6,489 nt of DNA, taken from assembly GCA_030837265.1 (NCBI GenBank), contig JAUPKV010000503.1, positions 1 to 6,489 of the forward strand. Direction: 5' to 3'. Origin of the DNA: Methanobacteriota archaeon (GTDB lineage: Archaea; Halobacteriota; Methanosarcinia; Methanosarcinales; Methanosarcinaceae). The notes under the pieces were generated by a model. It made no database searches and had not been told where the DNA came from. It was given only the letters and a program-made list of their open reading frames with translations. Below are positions 1 through 6,476 of this stretch, piece after piece (positions within the stretch are counted from its first letter, which is position 1; the number at the start of each line of letters is the position of its first letter). The translations under genes and the position numbers were made by a program.

Positions 1-1
1 T

Positions 2-256
2 AGTGGAATTGGTTCGGCAGCGTGGCAGGCAATTGAGGCGCAATATCCAGAAACAAAAGTATGGGAGCTCTTTACACCTTATTTTGAAAAACGTAACATT
101 CATTTTTATGTGAATAAATGTGGATTTCACATTGTTGAGTTTTATCACAAGTTTAACCCTGATCCACATCAGCCTCGTGTAAACGAGCATCAAAACAATC
201 CGAGACCATCAGAAGAATACGGATTTTTTAGATTTGAAAAAGTGATGAAAAATTAA
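2..256 (+). CDS. GNAT family N-acetyltransferase, C-terminal fragment (5' end outside window)
   Basis: The frame is open from the left edge to a TAA stop at 254-256 and gives 84 C-terminal residues. The fragment begins with [13 protein letters not shown], which fits the acetyl-CoA pyrophosphate-binding motif A (G-x-G-x-A then a helix) of GNAT enzymes. About 30 residues later comes [14 protein letters not shown], the usual 'FY-x-K-x-GF' strand-helix element near the end of the fold. It should transfer an acetyl group from acetyl-CoA to an amine on a small molecule or protein; the substrate cannot be told. The tail after the fold is polar and rich in Pro, His and Asn, then ends [12 protein letters not shown], a normal-looking finish rather than a truncation. 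It reads in the opposite direction to the defence genes and is separated from them by about 1.5 kb, so it is probably not part of that cluster. The family call is fairly secure; the missing N-terminal half prevents anything more specific. Confidence 0.85.
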   Translation, partial: SGIGSAAWQAIEAQYPETKVWELFTPYFEKRNIHFYVNKCGFHIVEFYHKFNPDPHQPRVNEHQNNPRPSEEYGFFRFEKVMKN

Positions 257-274
257 TTTGCAACATCCTCTATC

Positions 275-302
275 CATTCATTTATGTTCTGATAAGTGAA
301 TG
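275..302 (+). terminator. Hairpin after the acetyltransferase gene, possible 3' end
   Basis: Eighteen bases after the acetyltransferase stop codon, bases 275-285 pair with 292-302 as an 11-bp stem including one G-U pair, with a 6-nt loop. The stem is AT-rich and is not followed by a clear T-run, so it is not a classical bacterial terminator. It could mark or protect the 3' end of the acetyltransferase mRNA. The pairing is seen in the sequence; the role is inferred. Confidence 0.35.
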
Positions 303-631
303 ACAATCAATATATATGTGTCAAAGGGTATTTTAGAAAGTACTACATCAAGGATGATCCCATCCAGAACTATTGAAGACATATATTTAAAGAAAAAAAC
401 AGGAAGAAAAGTATACTTTCCAAAGATTTTAAAATAAAGGTCTTTTAGATTAAATTTTAAGGGTTGAAAACAGAGGACCATATTAGCTGTCTTTAATGTG
501 TTTTTTCACGCTCGACGCAGGAGAGCGGCCTTTCCTATAAATTTGAAGAATATTTATTTTTAAGCAGAGCAAACATGTGGTTTTTGAAGATTAAAGTTTC
601 AGCTGTTAAATCCGATCCGGATTTTTTACCA

Positions 632-970
632 AGGGCACAGGGATACGACAATCATGCCTTTAAAATCACGGAAAACACAGAAAATGCAGAAAAAACCGTG
701 TCTGGATTTTAATTTAGTTTTTGAATTTGGACAGTTTGCGTTGAAGAGAAATGAGCTTCACAAAGACGGAATTGGGAATTTCTAGATAAGTTAAGCGCGA
801 GTATTCGATCCGAAGCCCGGTTGAGGTATAACTGTAAAATTATATTTCGGGGCGGGCGGTTCTTCTCTCTCCCCGCTAACCATCGAATGATAAAGAAAAG
901 CTGTGCCTGTGCCTCTTCTTTCTGCGTTTTCCGCGTCTTCAGCGGTTCGAATTCACTCTAAATTTTGATC
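632..970. repeat. Tandem repeat unit 1 of 3 (about 340 bp)
   Basis: This is the first full copy of the array, counted from the AGGGCAC anchor at 632. Inside it, in order: a 9-nt-periodic purine-rich tract at 663-700 (CGGAAAAC, CAGAAAAT, CAGAAAAA steps); a GACGGAATTGGGAATTT block at 766-782; the best-conserved core at 801-859 (GTATTCGATCCGAAGCCCGG onward to GGGCGGGCGG); then at 901-948 a pyrimidine-rich tract that is the reverse complement of the first type. The short stretch 597-631 in front of it resembles the end of a preceding unit (compare 1280-1309), so the array probably began further left and has decayed. No protein is encoded. Confidence 0.85.
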
Positions 971-1044
971 AGGGGCACGGGCATTATGCTATCAAGACTT
1001 TTAACCGCGGAAAACGCCGAAAGCGCGGAAAAAACCGTGCCTGC
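901..1044. repeat. Imperfect inverted repeat at the unit 1/unit 2 junction
   Basis: The pyrimidine tract at about 904-947 is the reverse complement of the purine tract at about 1003-1044. Reading inward, AACCGC, GAA, ACGC, GAAA, CGC and GAAA blocks match, roughly 24 of the first 29 positions. A spacer of about 55 bp lies between the arms. If transcribed, the RNA could fold into a long imperfect hairpin; as DNA it could form a cruciform. The same arrangement recurs at the next junction (about 1243-1288 with 1339-1380). Confidence 0.6.
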
Positions 1045-1309
1045 ATTTTAATTTAGTTTTTTGAATTTTGGCGGTTTGCGTTGAAGAAAAATGAGCCTCA
1101 AAAAGACGGAATTGGGAATTTTTGGATTAGTAAGGCGTGAGTATTCGATCCGAAGCCGGTTAAACTATAACTGTAAAATTATATTTTCGGGCGAGCGGCT
1201 CTCCCCTCCCCTAGTAATCCGTCGATAGATATAGAGAAGCTGAGCTTGTGCCTCCTTCCTTCTGAGTTTTTCGCGCCTTCGGCAGTTAAATTCACTCTGA
1301 ATCTTAGCT
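971..1309. repeat. Tandem repeat unit 2 of 3 (about 340 bp)
   Basis: This second full copy starts at the AGGGGCAC anchor, 339 bp after the first. It has the same order of parts: a 9-nt tract at 1003-1034 (the cleanest in the array, CGCGGAAAA-CGCCGAAAG-CGCGGAAAA), the GACGGAATTGGGAATTT block at 1106-1122, the conserved core at 1141-1199, and a reverse-oriented pyrimidine tract at 1243-1288. The core is exactly 340 bp from that of unit 1. The copies differ by scattered substitutions and one- or two-base indels, so the duplication is not recent. Confidence 0.85.
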
Positions 1310-1381
1310 AGGGGCACAGGGATAAGCGATCAAGACTTATTAACTTAGAAAAACGCCGAAAAACGTAGAAAAAACCGTGCC
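1243..1381. repeat. Imperfect inverted repeat at the unit 2/unit 3 junction
   Basis: The tract at about 1243-1288 read on the minus strand begins TTAACTGCCGAAGGCGC, and matches the plus-strand tract starting TTAACTTAGAAAAACGC at 1339. It repeats the arrangement of the preceding junction but is more degenerate. That the pairing relation is kept at both junctions despite substitutions suggests an ancestral feature of the unit rather than coincidence, though inheritance from one parent unit explains it as well as selection does. Confidence 0.5.
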
Positions 1382-1580
1382 TGTATTTTGATTCAGCATT
1401 TTCCGATTTTAAGGTTTGCATTTTAGAAATTTGAGCCTTAAGAAAGCTGAATAGGGAATTTCTGGATTAGTAAGGCGTGAGTATTCGATCCAAAGCCCGG
1501 CTGAGATATAACTGTAAAATTATATTTCTGGGCGGGCGGCTTATCTTCTCTCCTCGCTCGCGGTTTAAAATCCTCCGAAA
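1310..1580. repeat. Tandem repeat unit 3 of 3 (3'-truncated)
   Basis: This third copy starts at the AGGGGCAC anchor at 1310. It has the 9-nt tract at 1341-1375 and the conserved core at 1481-1539, which is 340 bp after that of unit 2. The left part is the most diverged of the three copies (the GACGGAATTGGG block is broken), yet its core matches that of unit 1 at about 55 of 59 positions. After the GGGCGGGCGG motif the similarity fades around 1560-1580, and the reverse-oriented pyrimidine tract that ends units 1 and 2 is missing. Confidence 0.8.
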
Positions 1581-1752
1581 AGGGCTTCCTAGTGAAGTGG
1601 TCACGTAGATCAGAAATTTAAGATCGGTGTCCAAGAGAAATCGTTGATATTGGTTAGAAACAGAACTTGTAAATGAATTTTCTATATAGATGCTATGGTA
1701 TCTTCTAATTGGTTTTTTAGATTTGAATTAAGATAGCAGTGTATAATATGTA

Positions 1753-2826
1753 TCAGGAATTACTGTTATCATTTACTTCTTTTACCTCTTTCATTTCTTT
1801 TTGGAATAATTCCCAGCTTGCAGTAATACCTGCATTTTCCATGAAAATCTCATTATCTCCTCCAACAATATATCTACGAGATATGGCCTTTATAATCTGC
1901 CTCAAAGCCTTTCCTTTATTGGCGTCATCAGGTAAAACAAAACTTTTACCGTCTTCACTAATGTCAAAAAGCAGTATCGAGCCAGCAATTTCTTTTAAGC
2001 GTTTCAACTCAGAGAATGTTAAATATTTTACCTCGCCTTCTAATAATACTCTATTATTTAGCATTCTTTGGACGATCCTATCCTCTTTGACAACATCTTG
2101 TATACTTTTAAATGCAGGATTTTCAACAAATACTTCCATCTGATTAATCATGCTTATAGCATTTTGTTCTAATTCCCAACTCAAATCAAAAATATCTTCA
2201 AAATTCTTCTTTGAGAATATTATGGATCTTGTAACCTTCTTAGCATCAGTGTTAAATAATATATCCGCTCTAGACGATATCCTAAAGCCTTTCTCATCTC
2301 GTAATTCCGATATGTAATTATTTGCATCTGAATCGAAAATTGCTAAAAAACTCTCCGAGTTATTTAAAACGAATTTTGGCTGCAACCTTGTTATTTGCCC
2401 ATAGAAACATTCATTTTTTTTGCAAAAGATCATAATCCCAGCAAAATTTAGACTCATCCTATCGAGTTCATTTTGACTGATTTCACGATCAAAATTGTGC
2501 TCCAATGGATTTTTGAAATAACTCCATGTACTCACACCATCTAAGATAGCCCATTCATTAGTCTCTTGAGGAACTCCTGGATTATACTTGCAAATGTTGT
2601 CAAAATCAATTTTAGCAAAATTTTCTTTCATCCACATTAAAAGCTTATTAGAAACTTTTTTAGTATCTATTTCAGGCGATTTAAAAACATATTTAGTTTT
2701 TTTATGATTATCTCTATATTTTCTTATAAAACAAATGTGGGCATAATCCGCGTCATCCTTAGTGTCACTTGTCCAGAAAATAAAGCCAGGAGATTTAAAA
2801 CAATTTGATAGTTCATCTTGCAACAT
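1753..2826 (-). CDS. kwaB: KwaB-like DUF4868 protein, Kiwa anti-phage system
   Basis: I read this 357-residue soluble protein as KwaB, the cytoplasmic partner of membrane protein KwaA in Kiwa defence; work on the bacterial system describes KwaB as a DNA-binding protein acting against injected phage DNA. What is seen: no signal peptide or membrane segment, and a mixed alpha/beta protein. A DUF4868-like stretch lies around residues 150-290 counted from the upstream Met (a strand with RADILFNTD, then a KKNFEDIFDLSWEL segment), followed by a long helical region and a charged, Lys/Glu-rich C-terminus ending in a polar tail. The start at 2826 is preferred because AGGAG lies 5 nt before its ATG. An in-frame ATG at 2859 would add 11 residues but has no ribosome binding site and lies inside kwaA. 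The gene follows kwaA by 17 bp. It is somewhat longer than the roughly 315 residues I recall for E. coli KwaB. The identification is from family pattern plus the KwaA neighbour, not an alignment. No clear terminator follows. Confidence 0.78.
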   Translation of the reverse strand: MLQDELSNCFKSPGFIFWTSDTKDDADYAHICFIRKYRDNHKKTKYVFKSPEIDTKKVSNKLLMWMKENFAKIDFDNICKYNPGVPQETNEWAILDGVSTWSYFKNPLEHNFDREISQNELDRMSLNFAGIMIFCKKNECFYGQITRLQPKFVLNNSESFLAIFDSDANNYISELRDEKGFRISSRADILFNTDAKKVTRSIIFSKKNFEDIFDLSWELEQNAISMINQMEVFVENPAFKSIQDVVKEDRIVQRMLNNRVLLEGEVKYLTFSELKRLKEIAGSILLFDISEDGKSFVLPDDANKGKALRQIIKAISRRYIVGGDNEIFMENAGITASWELFQKEMKEVKEVNDNSNS

Positions 2827-2831
2827 ATTAA

Positions 2832-2836
2832 CTCCT
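2832..2836 (-). promoter_or_regulatory. Ribosome binding site fixing the kwaB start
   Basis: On the minus strand AGGAG is followed by TTAAT and then ATG at 2826, an ideal sequence and spacing. It sits just downstream of the kwaA stop (2844-2846). It supports translation of kwaB from the shared kwaAB message starting at 2826 rather than at the upstream in-frame ATG at 2859. Confidence 0.8.
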
Positions 2837-2843
2837 GTAATAT

Positions 2844-3407
2844 TTACTTCTCTTTCCATAGATTGTCAGTTATTTTATAAATTTTCACGTATTTGCTAAC
2901 ATTTCTATGTCTCTTTGTAGTTAGCATAAAACCATCCATATTATGCATTTCAATTTCGTAGATATTGTAACCAAAGGAATAATTCAAAAGTGGGTTAATG
3001 CAAAAAAGCGAAGTTTTAATGTAAGCATATAATATTAAAGCGAAAAGTAAGCAAAATGCGAACAAATCGTACAAACCATTTTCAAATGTAATACAAAATG
3101 GGACTACGTATGTTAAAAGAAAACCAAGCATTTCAGTATTCTTCTCAGATTTAATTTGAACTTCGACTTCTCTGGGTACTTGAGAATCGATTCTACCAAG
3201 TATTCTTCCCACTAAACGCTTAAATAGATAATATAAACATACAAAGAAAATGATAACTGCAATAAACAACCTAATTTTTGGAACGTCTATATCGATGTAA
3301 TTCAAAAATATGTTATGCAAAAAATCTAAATTTCGTATCGCAATTACAGCAAAAAGAGGTAAGTATGCGAACAATGTCAATATAATTTTTGTATTATTAC
3401 TTATCAT
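2844..3407 (-). CDS. kwaA: KwaA-like four-TM membrane protein, Kiwa anti-phage system
   Basis: This 187-residue integral membrane protein is read as KwaA, which in bacterial Kiwa sits in the inner membrane, is reported to sense phage attachment or membrane perturbation, and assembles with KwaB. Four hydrophobic segments are visible at about residues 7-25, 46-63, 92-107 and 112-131. A charged loop of about 25 residues (KRLVGRILGRIDSQVPREVEV) separates segments 2 and 3. After an INPLLNYSFGY element (about 137-147) comes a short polar, probably beta-rich cytoplasmic tail (147-187) with basic residues KRHRNVSKYVKIYK. There is no cleavable signal peptide. Size, topology and position directly before a DUF4868 gene are what is expected of KwaA. 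The ATG at 3407 has a modest upstream GAAGTGAT that could pair with the 16S 3' end. Base composition is more AT-rich than hsdR. On sequence alone it would only be called a membrane protein; the pairing carries the call. Confidence 0.75.
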   Translation of the reverse strand: MISNNTKIILTLFAYLPLFAVIAIRNLDFLHNIFLNYIDIDVPKIRLFIAVIIFFVCLYYLFKRLVGRILGRIDSQVPREVEVQIKSEKNTEMLGFLLTYVVPFCITFENGLYDLFAFCLLFALILYAYIKTSLFCINPLLNYSFGYNIYEIEMHNMDGFMLTTKRHRNVSKYVKIYKITDNLWKEK

Positions 3408-3412
3408 TGCCC

Positions 3413-3420
3413 ATCACTTC
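3413..3420 (-). promoter_or_regulatory. Weak ribosome binding site for kwaA
   Basis: On the minus strand GAAGTGAT lies 5 nt before the kwaA ATG and resembles part of the GGAGGTGAT complement of the 16S rRNA 3' end. It is weaker than the kwaB site. There is no competing in-frame start nearby: the ATG at 3414 is out of frame. Confidence 0.4.
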
Positions 3421-3525
3421 AAACGTACCCACAATTATCTAATTCTCAAGTTTTAATTCAAAGTTCATCTTCATTAATTTTCAAATCAAAAATACTTTGA
3501 GTTAATCATCAACTGAAGACAAGAG

Positions 3526-3537
3526 TATTAAATAAAC
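3526..3537 (-). promoter_or_regulatory. Possible archaeal TATA box for kwaAB
   Basis: On the minus strand the sequence GTTTATTTAATA resembles an archaeal TATA element. It lies about 119 nt before the kwaA start, which would give a leader of roughly 90-95 nt; long leaders are common in Methanosarcina. AT-rich sequence makes such matches frequent, and the site directly follows the hsdR oligo-T tract, so this is only a candidate. Confidence 0.25.
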
Positions 3538-3556
3538 AAAAATTCAGGAAAAAAGA
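3538..3556 (-). terminator. Oligo-T tract after hsdR, possible archaeal terminator
   Basis: Starting 12 bases after the hsdR stop, the minus strand carries six T's (3549-3554, within TCTCTTTTTTCC) and then TTTTT at 3538-3542. Archaeal RNA polymerase terminates at T-rich tracts in the non-template strand without needing a hairpin. This would end or weaken hsdR transcription before kwaA, so kwaAB would need either read-through or its own promoter. I see no stable stem beside it. Confidence 0.4.
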
Positions 3557-3566
3557 GAACATAATA

Positions 3567-6476
3567 TTAATAGTGTTCCCTTATATACTCATAGGCTTTT
3601 TCAAAAAGTTCCTGGTCTTTATGAAGTTTGTATTTTAGCAGAGTTTTTCGTAAAGCTTTCTTAATCTCTTTTTCACCTGTATCCGTCCACTGCCAGCCGT
3701 CAAACCGGGTGTATTTTACAACACTATCGATGTCGTTAACGATTTTTTCAACTATTACTGGAGTTTGTTCAATTTTACATTCCATAAATAACTGGGTTAG
3801 GGCTTCCTTTGTATTGTCGACAGGTTCAGCAGGAGTTTCTCTTTCCAGTTTGACAGTTTCCTTTGCCATCTCCAAAAGCCCTTTTAAGAATTCGATGCTA
3901 TTGATAGTATTTCTATAATGTTTGTTTTTTAAATCTTCCAGTCTTTTACCCAGTTCTTCAAACCTTGGGTCTTTTGCATTCTTGTGCAGCTTCCACTCAA
4001 TCTTAATTTCAATATCTCTAGCTCTCTTAGATGCTTCTTTTTCTGAGATTTTCTCAAGGATATCTGCATCCATTATCAGGGTTTCAAGATCATCTCTAAT
4101 CGTTTGAACGGTGGTGTTCTCATGTATAAGGTCTAGAGTTTTAGGTCCCAGTACATACCAGACAAGTTTTCCATCTCCACTGGTTGGTTTGATAGACTGA
4201 TATACCTGGGTCAACCACTTGTAATCGGTTTCATAAGGATTTAAAAAAGAGTCTGGAGAGAGTGCTTCCCAGTGCCGTGCAAGATAGGAATAATCTGCTG
4301 CAAACTTGTCTCTCAGTTCATTTGTGAGCAGACAGTCTTGGGCAGGAAGCAAACCTTCATATCCTTCAAGGCTCCGGTCAACTCCTTCAAAATAAGCTAA
4401 ACAAGTTTCAAGGGCAGGCGGGAGCTCATCTTTCAATTTATTGAGATTAGATATTACATTCTGTATCTCTTTTATGTCAAAGTTGAGAGCATTTGCAACA
4501 TTGTCAAAAATGCCTAGATAGTCAACTACAAGGCCGTGGTCTTTGTCTGGATAGGGACGGTTTACTCGACAGATTGCCTGAAGAAGGGTATGGTCTTTCA
4601 TTGGTTTATCGAGATACATAACCTCATTAATTGGAGCATCGAAACCTGTTAAGAGTTTTGAGGTTACAATAAGGAGTCTAAGCGGGTCAGTCGGGTCTCT
4701 AAAACGATCCAGCAATTTTGCAAGTTCATCGTCAGTCAATGAGTAATTTTTCTTCCAATCTTCAGGGTCCCCCTGCGAGAGGGTCATAACCACAGCAGAC
4801 TCCTCTGGATTCAGGTACTTATCAATTTCCTGTTTATAAAGATGACATGCCTCTCTGTCAAAAGTGACGATCTGTCCTTTGAAATTGCCTGGTTCGATGT
4901 GCTGTTTATAGTGATCTATAATATTTTTGCAGACTTTTCTGATCCTGTCCGGAGCCTTTACAAGTACACCGAATTTTGCAGCACGCTTTGATAGCTGGAT
5001 TTTATCGTCTTCCTCCAGCTGATCGGTCATCTCATGGAAGGTTTCATCAATCATTTTCTGGTCAATATGAAGTTCTACGGGTCTTGGCACAAAATAGATC
5101 GGAAGAGTTGCTTTGTCTTTAAGAGACTGCTCAAAACTGTATTTATTCATATATCCGCTTTCATCTTCTTCCGCCCCAAAAGCCCAAAAAGTGTTTCTGT
5201 CTCTTGTATTTATCGGGGTACCTGTGAGCCCAAAGAGAAATGCATTCGGAAGCGCTTCTCTCATCTTTTTTCCAAGATCTCCTTCCTGAGTCCGATGTGC
5301 TTCGTCAACCAGGACAATGATGTTATCTCTTCGGTTTAAAACCCCATCTGCCTCGGCAAATTTATGGATCGTGGTAATGATGATCTTTCGCGTATCCTGT
5401 TCAAGTAAACGCTTTAACTCATCTCTTGATTCTGTCGTTACTGTATTTGGGATACTAGCAGCATTAAATATCCCGCTAATCTGGGAATTCAGGTCAAGGC
5501 GATCTACAACAACAATAACTGTGGGGCTTTTAAGTTCAGGATTCTGTCGAAGCTGCATGGCTGCGTACACCATCAACAGGGACTTTCCCGACCCTTGAAA
5601 GTGCCATATAAGCCCTTTTTTAATCCTACCTTCAACGACCCTTTTTATAATCTGCTTCGTTGCTTCATACTGCTGGTATCTGCAGAGAACCTTAATTTTT
5701 TGGCCTTTTTGATTAGTACTGAATAATGTGAAATTCCTGGTAATATCAAGCACAGATTCCGGACTCAACATCATGTTTACTGCATGTTTTACTTCTTCTA
5801 GCTGTTCAAAAGCAGTATCTGTAGTTCTCCTCCAGGGCTGCCACTTTTCAATCGGAAGCTTGATTGACCCCACGCGATAGTTTTTCCCTTCACTTGCAAA
5901 ACAGAAAACATTTGGTACAAATAATTCCGGAACGGATTTCTGGTATTCATCAAGCTGAATAGCTCCATCAAGCCAGGATATCGAAGGTCTCACCGGACTT
6001 TTTGCTTCCCCAATAACCAGAGGAATCCCGTTTACGAGCAGTACAAGATCCGGCCTTCGGTTCAGGTTCCTTTTAGGTGTGAAACTGTACTGTGTGGTAA
6101 CTATGAATTCATTGTTTTCCGGATTCTCGTAATCAATCAATTTTATAGATACGTGCTCCCCGCGCTCTTCAAAAGGCATCGTTTTTTCATTTTTGAGCCA
6201 CCGGAAAAACTCTTCATTGGCTTTTACAAGCCCTACGCCTCTGACTGAAATGAGAATAGCTCTTAATTTATAGATGATTTCATCTGCACGGCTCGGGTTT
6301 TCTGCAATAAGAGGGTTCAGTCTGATAAGTGATTTCAGGAGATTTTCTTCCACAAGGATATCTGATTCTGCCCTGTTAAGTTCGTTTCTCGGGACAAATT
6401 TCCACCCAATGTTTTTCAATAGATCCCGAATGAAATTTTCAACTGAATTTTCCTCATTGAACGCCAAAAAACCCAT
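3567..6476 (-). CDS. hsdR: Type I restriction enzyme R subunit (HsdR), nuclease and DNA translocase
   Basis: This is the motor and nuclease subunit of a type I restriction-modification complex. With HsdM and HsdS it binds unmodified sites, translocates DNA using ATP and cuts at a distance. The 969 residues hold every expected part. An N-terminal nuclease domain (HSDR_N) has PD-(D/E)xK residues D143, E157 and K159, plus a QxxxY motif at Q174/Y178. The SF2 helicase core has a Walker A (FQGSGKSL, K298), Walker B/DEAH box (391-394), motif III (TGTP, 418-421), motif V region (LLTGFDAP, 608-615) and an arginine-finger-type motif VI (QAICRVNRPY, 633-642). The C-terminal part from about residue 855 resembles the T1RH-like/DUF3387 domain, which links HsdR to the methyltransferase core. 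The gene appears functional. The ATG at 6476 is the first Met in the window, but AGAAGGA abuts it with no spacer and the frame stays open to the edge (ATC TTA GAA GGA), so a start just beyond 6489 is quite possible. hsdM and hsdS are not here and probably lie upstream. Confidence 0.96.
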   Translation of the reverse strand: MGFLAFNEENSVENFIRDLLKNIGWKFVPRNELNRAESDILVEENLLKSLIRLNPLIAENPSRADEIIYKLRAILISVRGVGLVKANEEFFRWLKNEKTMPFEERGEHVSIKLIDYENPENNEFIVTTQYSFTPKRNLNRRPDLVLLVNGIPLVIGEAKSPVRPSISWLDGAIQLDEYQKSVPELFVPNVFCFASEGKNYRVGSIKLPIEKWQPWRRTTDTAFEQLEEVKHAVNMMLSPESVLDITRNFTLFSTNQKGQKIKVLCRYQQYEATKQIIKRVVEGRIKKGLIWHFQGSGKSLLMVYAAMQLRQNPELKSPTVIVVVDRLDLNSQISGIFNAASIPNTVTTESRDELKRLLEQDTRKIIITTIHKFAEADGVLNRRDNIIVLVDEAHRTQEGDLGKKMREALPNAFLFGLTGTPINTRDRNTFWAFGAEEDESGYMNKYSFEQSLKDKATLPIYFVPRPVELHIDQKMIDETFHEMTDQLEEDDKIQLSKRAAKFGVLVKAPDRIRKVCKNIIDHYKQHIEPGNFKGQIVTFDREACHLYKQEIDKYLNPEESAVVMTLSQGDPEDWKKNYSLTDDELAKLLDRFRDPTDPLRLLIVTSKLLTGFDAPINEVMYLDKPMKDHTLLQAICRVNRPYPDKDHGLVVDYLGIFDNVANALNFDIKEIQNVISNLNKLKDELPPALETCLAYFEGVDRSLEGYEGLLPAQDCLLTNELRDKFAADYSYLARHWEALSPDSFLNPYETDYKWLTQVYQSIKPTSGDGKLVWYVLGPKTLDLIHENTTVQTIRDDLETLIMDADILEKISEKEASKRARDIEIKIEWKLHKNAKDPRFEELGKRLEDLKNKHYRNTINSIEFLKGLLEMAKETVKLERETPAEPVDNTKEALTQLFMECKIEQTPVIVEKIVNDIDSVVKYTRFDGWQWTDTGEKEIKKALRKTLLKYKLHKDQELFEKAYEYIREHY

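Larger units (their letters stand above)
257..1752. other. Long intergenic region without a convincing gene
   Basis: This stretch of about 1.5 kb separates the plus-strand acetyltransferase from the minus-strand kwaB. No reading frame in it has a good start signal together with protein-like composition. It holds, in order: an 11-bp hairpin just after the acetyltransferase; AT-rich sequence to about 596 in which I see nothing else apart from a weak 5-bp stem (509-513 with 523-527); a degenerate tandem array of roughly 340-bp units from about 597 to 1580; and about 170 bp of plain AT-rich sequence before the end of kwaB. I see no tRNA, rRNA, transposase remnant or CRISPR array. Confidence 0.7.

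Noticed and set aside
278..481. 67-aa minus-strand reading frame in the spacer after the acetyltransferase
   Set aside because: It has no ribosome binding site before its ATG and a Phe/Ile/Leu/Tyr-rich composition typical of translated AT-rich noncoding DNA. It overlaps the hairpin at 275-302 and resembles no family I know.
801..840. tRNA-like GTATTCGATCC segment in the repeat core
   Set aside because: It slightly resembles a T-arm sequence, but no acceptor, D or anticodon stems can be drawn around it in any of the three copies.
663..1375. Short periodic repeats taken as a possible CRISPR array
   Set aside because: The 9-nt steps are contiguous with no unique spacers, and the larger repeat period is about 340 bp with similarity throughout the unit, unlike the 24-40 bp repeat plus spacer layout of CRISPR.
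224..1727. 15-bp direct repeat (TTTTTTAGATTTGAA) at 224-238 and 1713-1727, as if flanking an inserted element or att sites
   Set aside because: It is a low-complexity AT-rich match; one such 15-mer pair in a 6.5-kb AT-rich window is plausible by chance, and no integrase or transposase lies between. Checking an empty site in a relative would settle it.
1739..2143. 134-aa plus-strand reading frame
   Set aside because: It lies antisense over the 3' part of kwaB, is Ser/Thr/Leu/Phe-rich as expected of a shadow of a Lys/Glu-rich gene, and has no start signal.
3628..5598. Several plus-strand reading frames of 61-101 aa opposite hsdR
   Set aside because: They are antisense shadows of a long, fully motif-supported hsdR gene, and none shows a recognisable domain.
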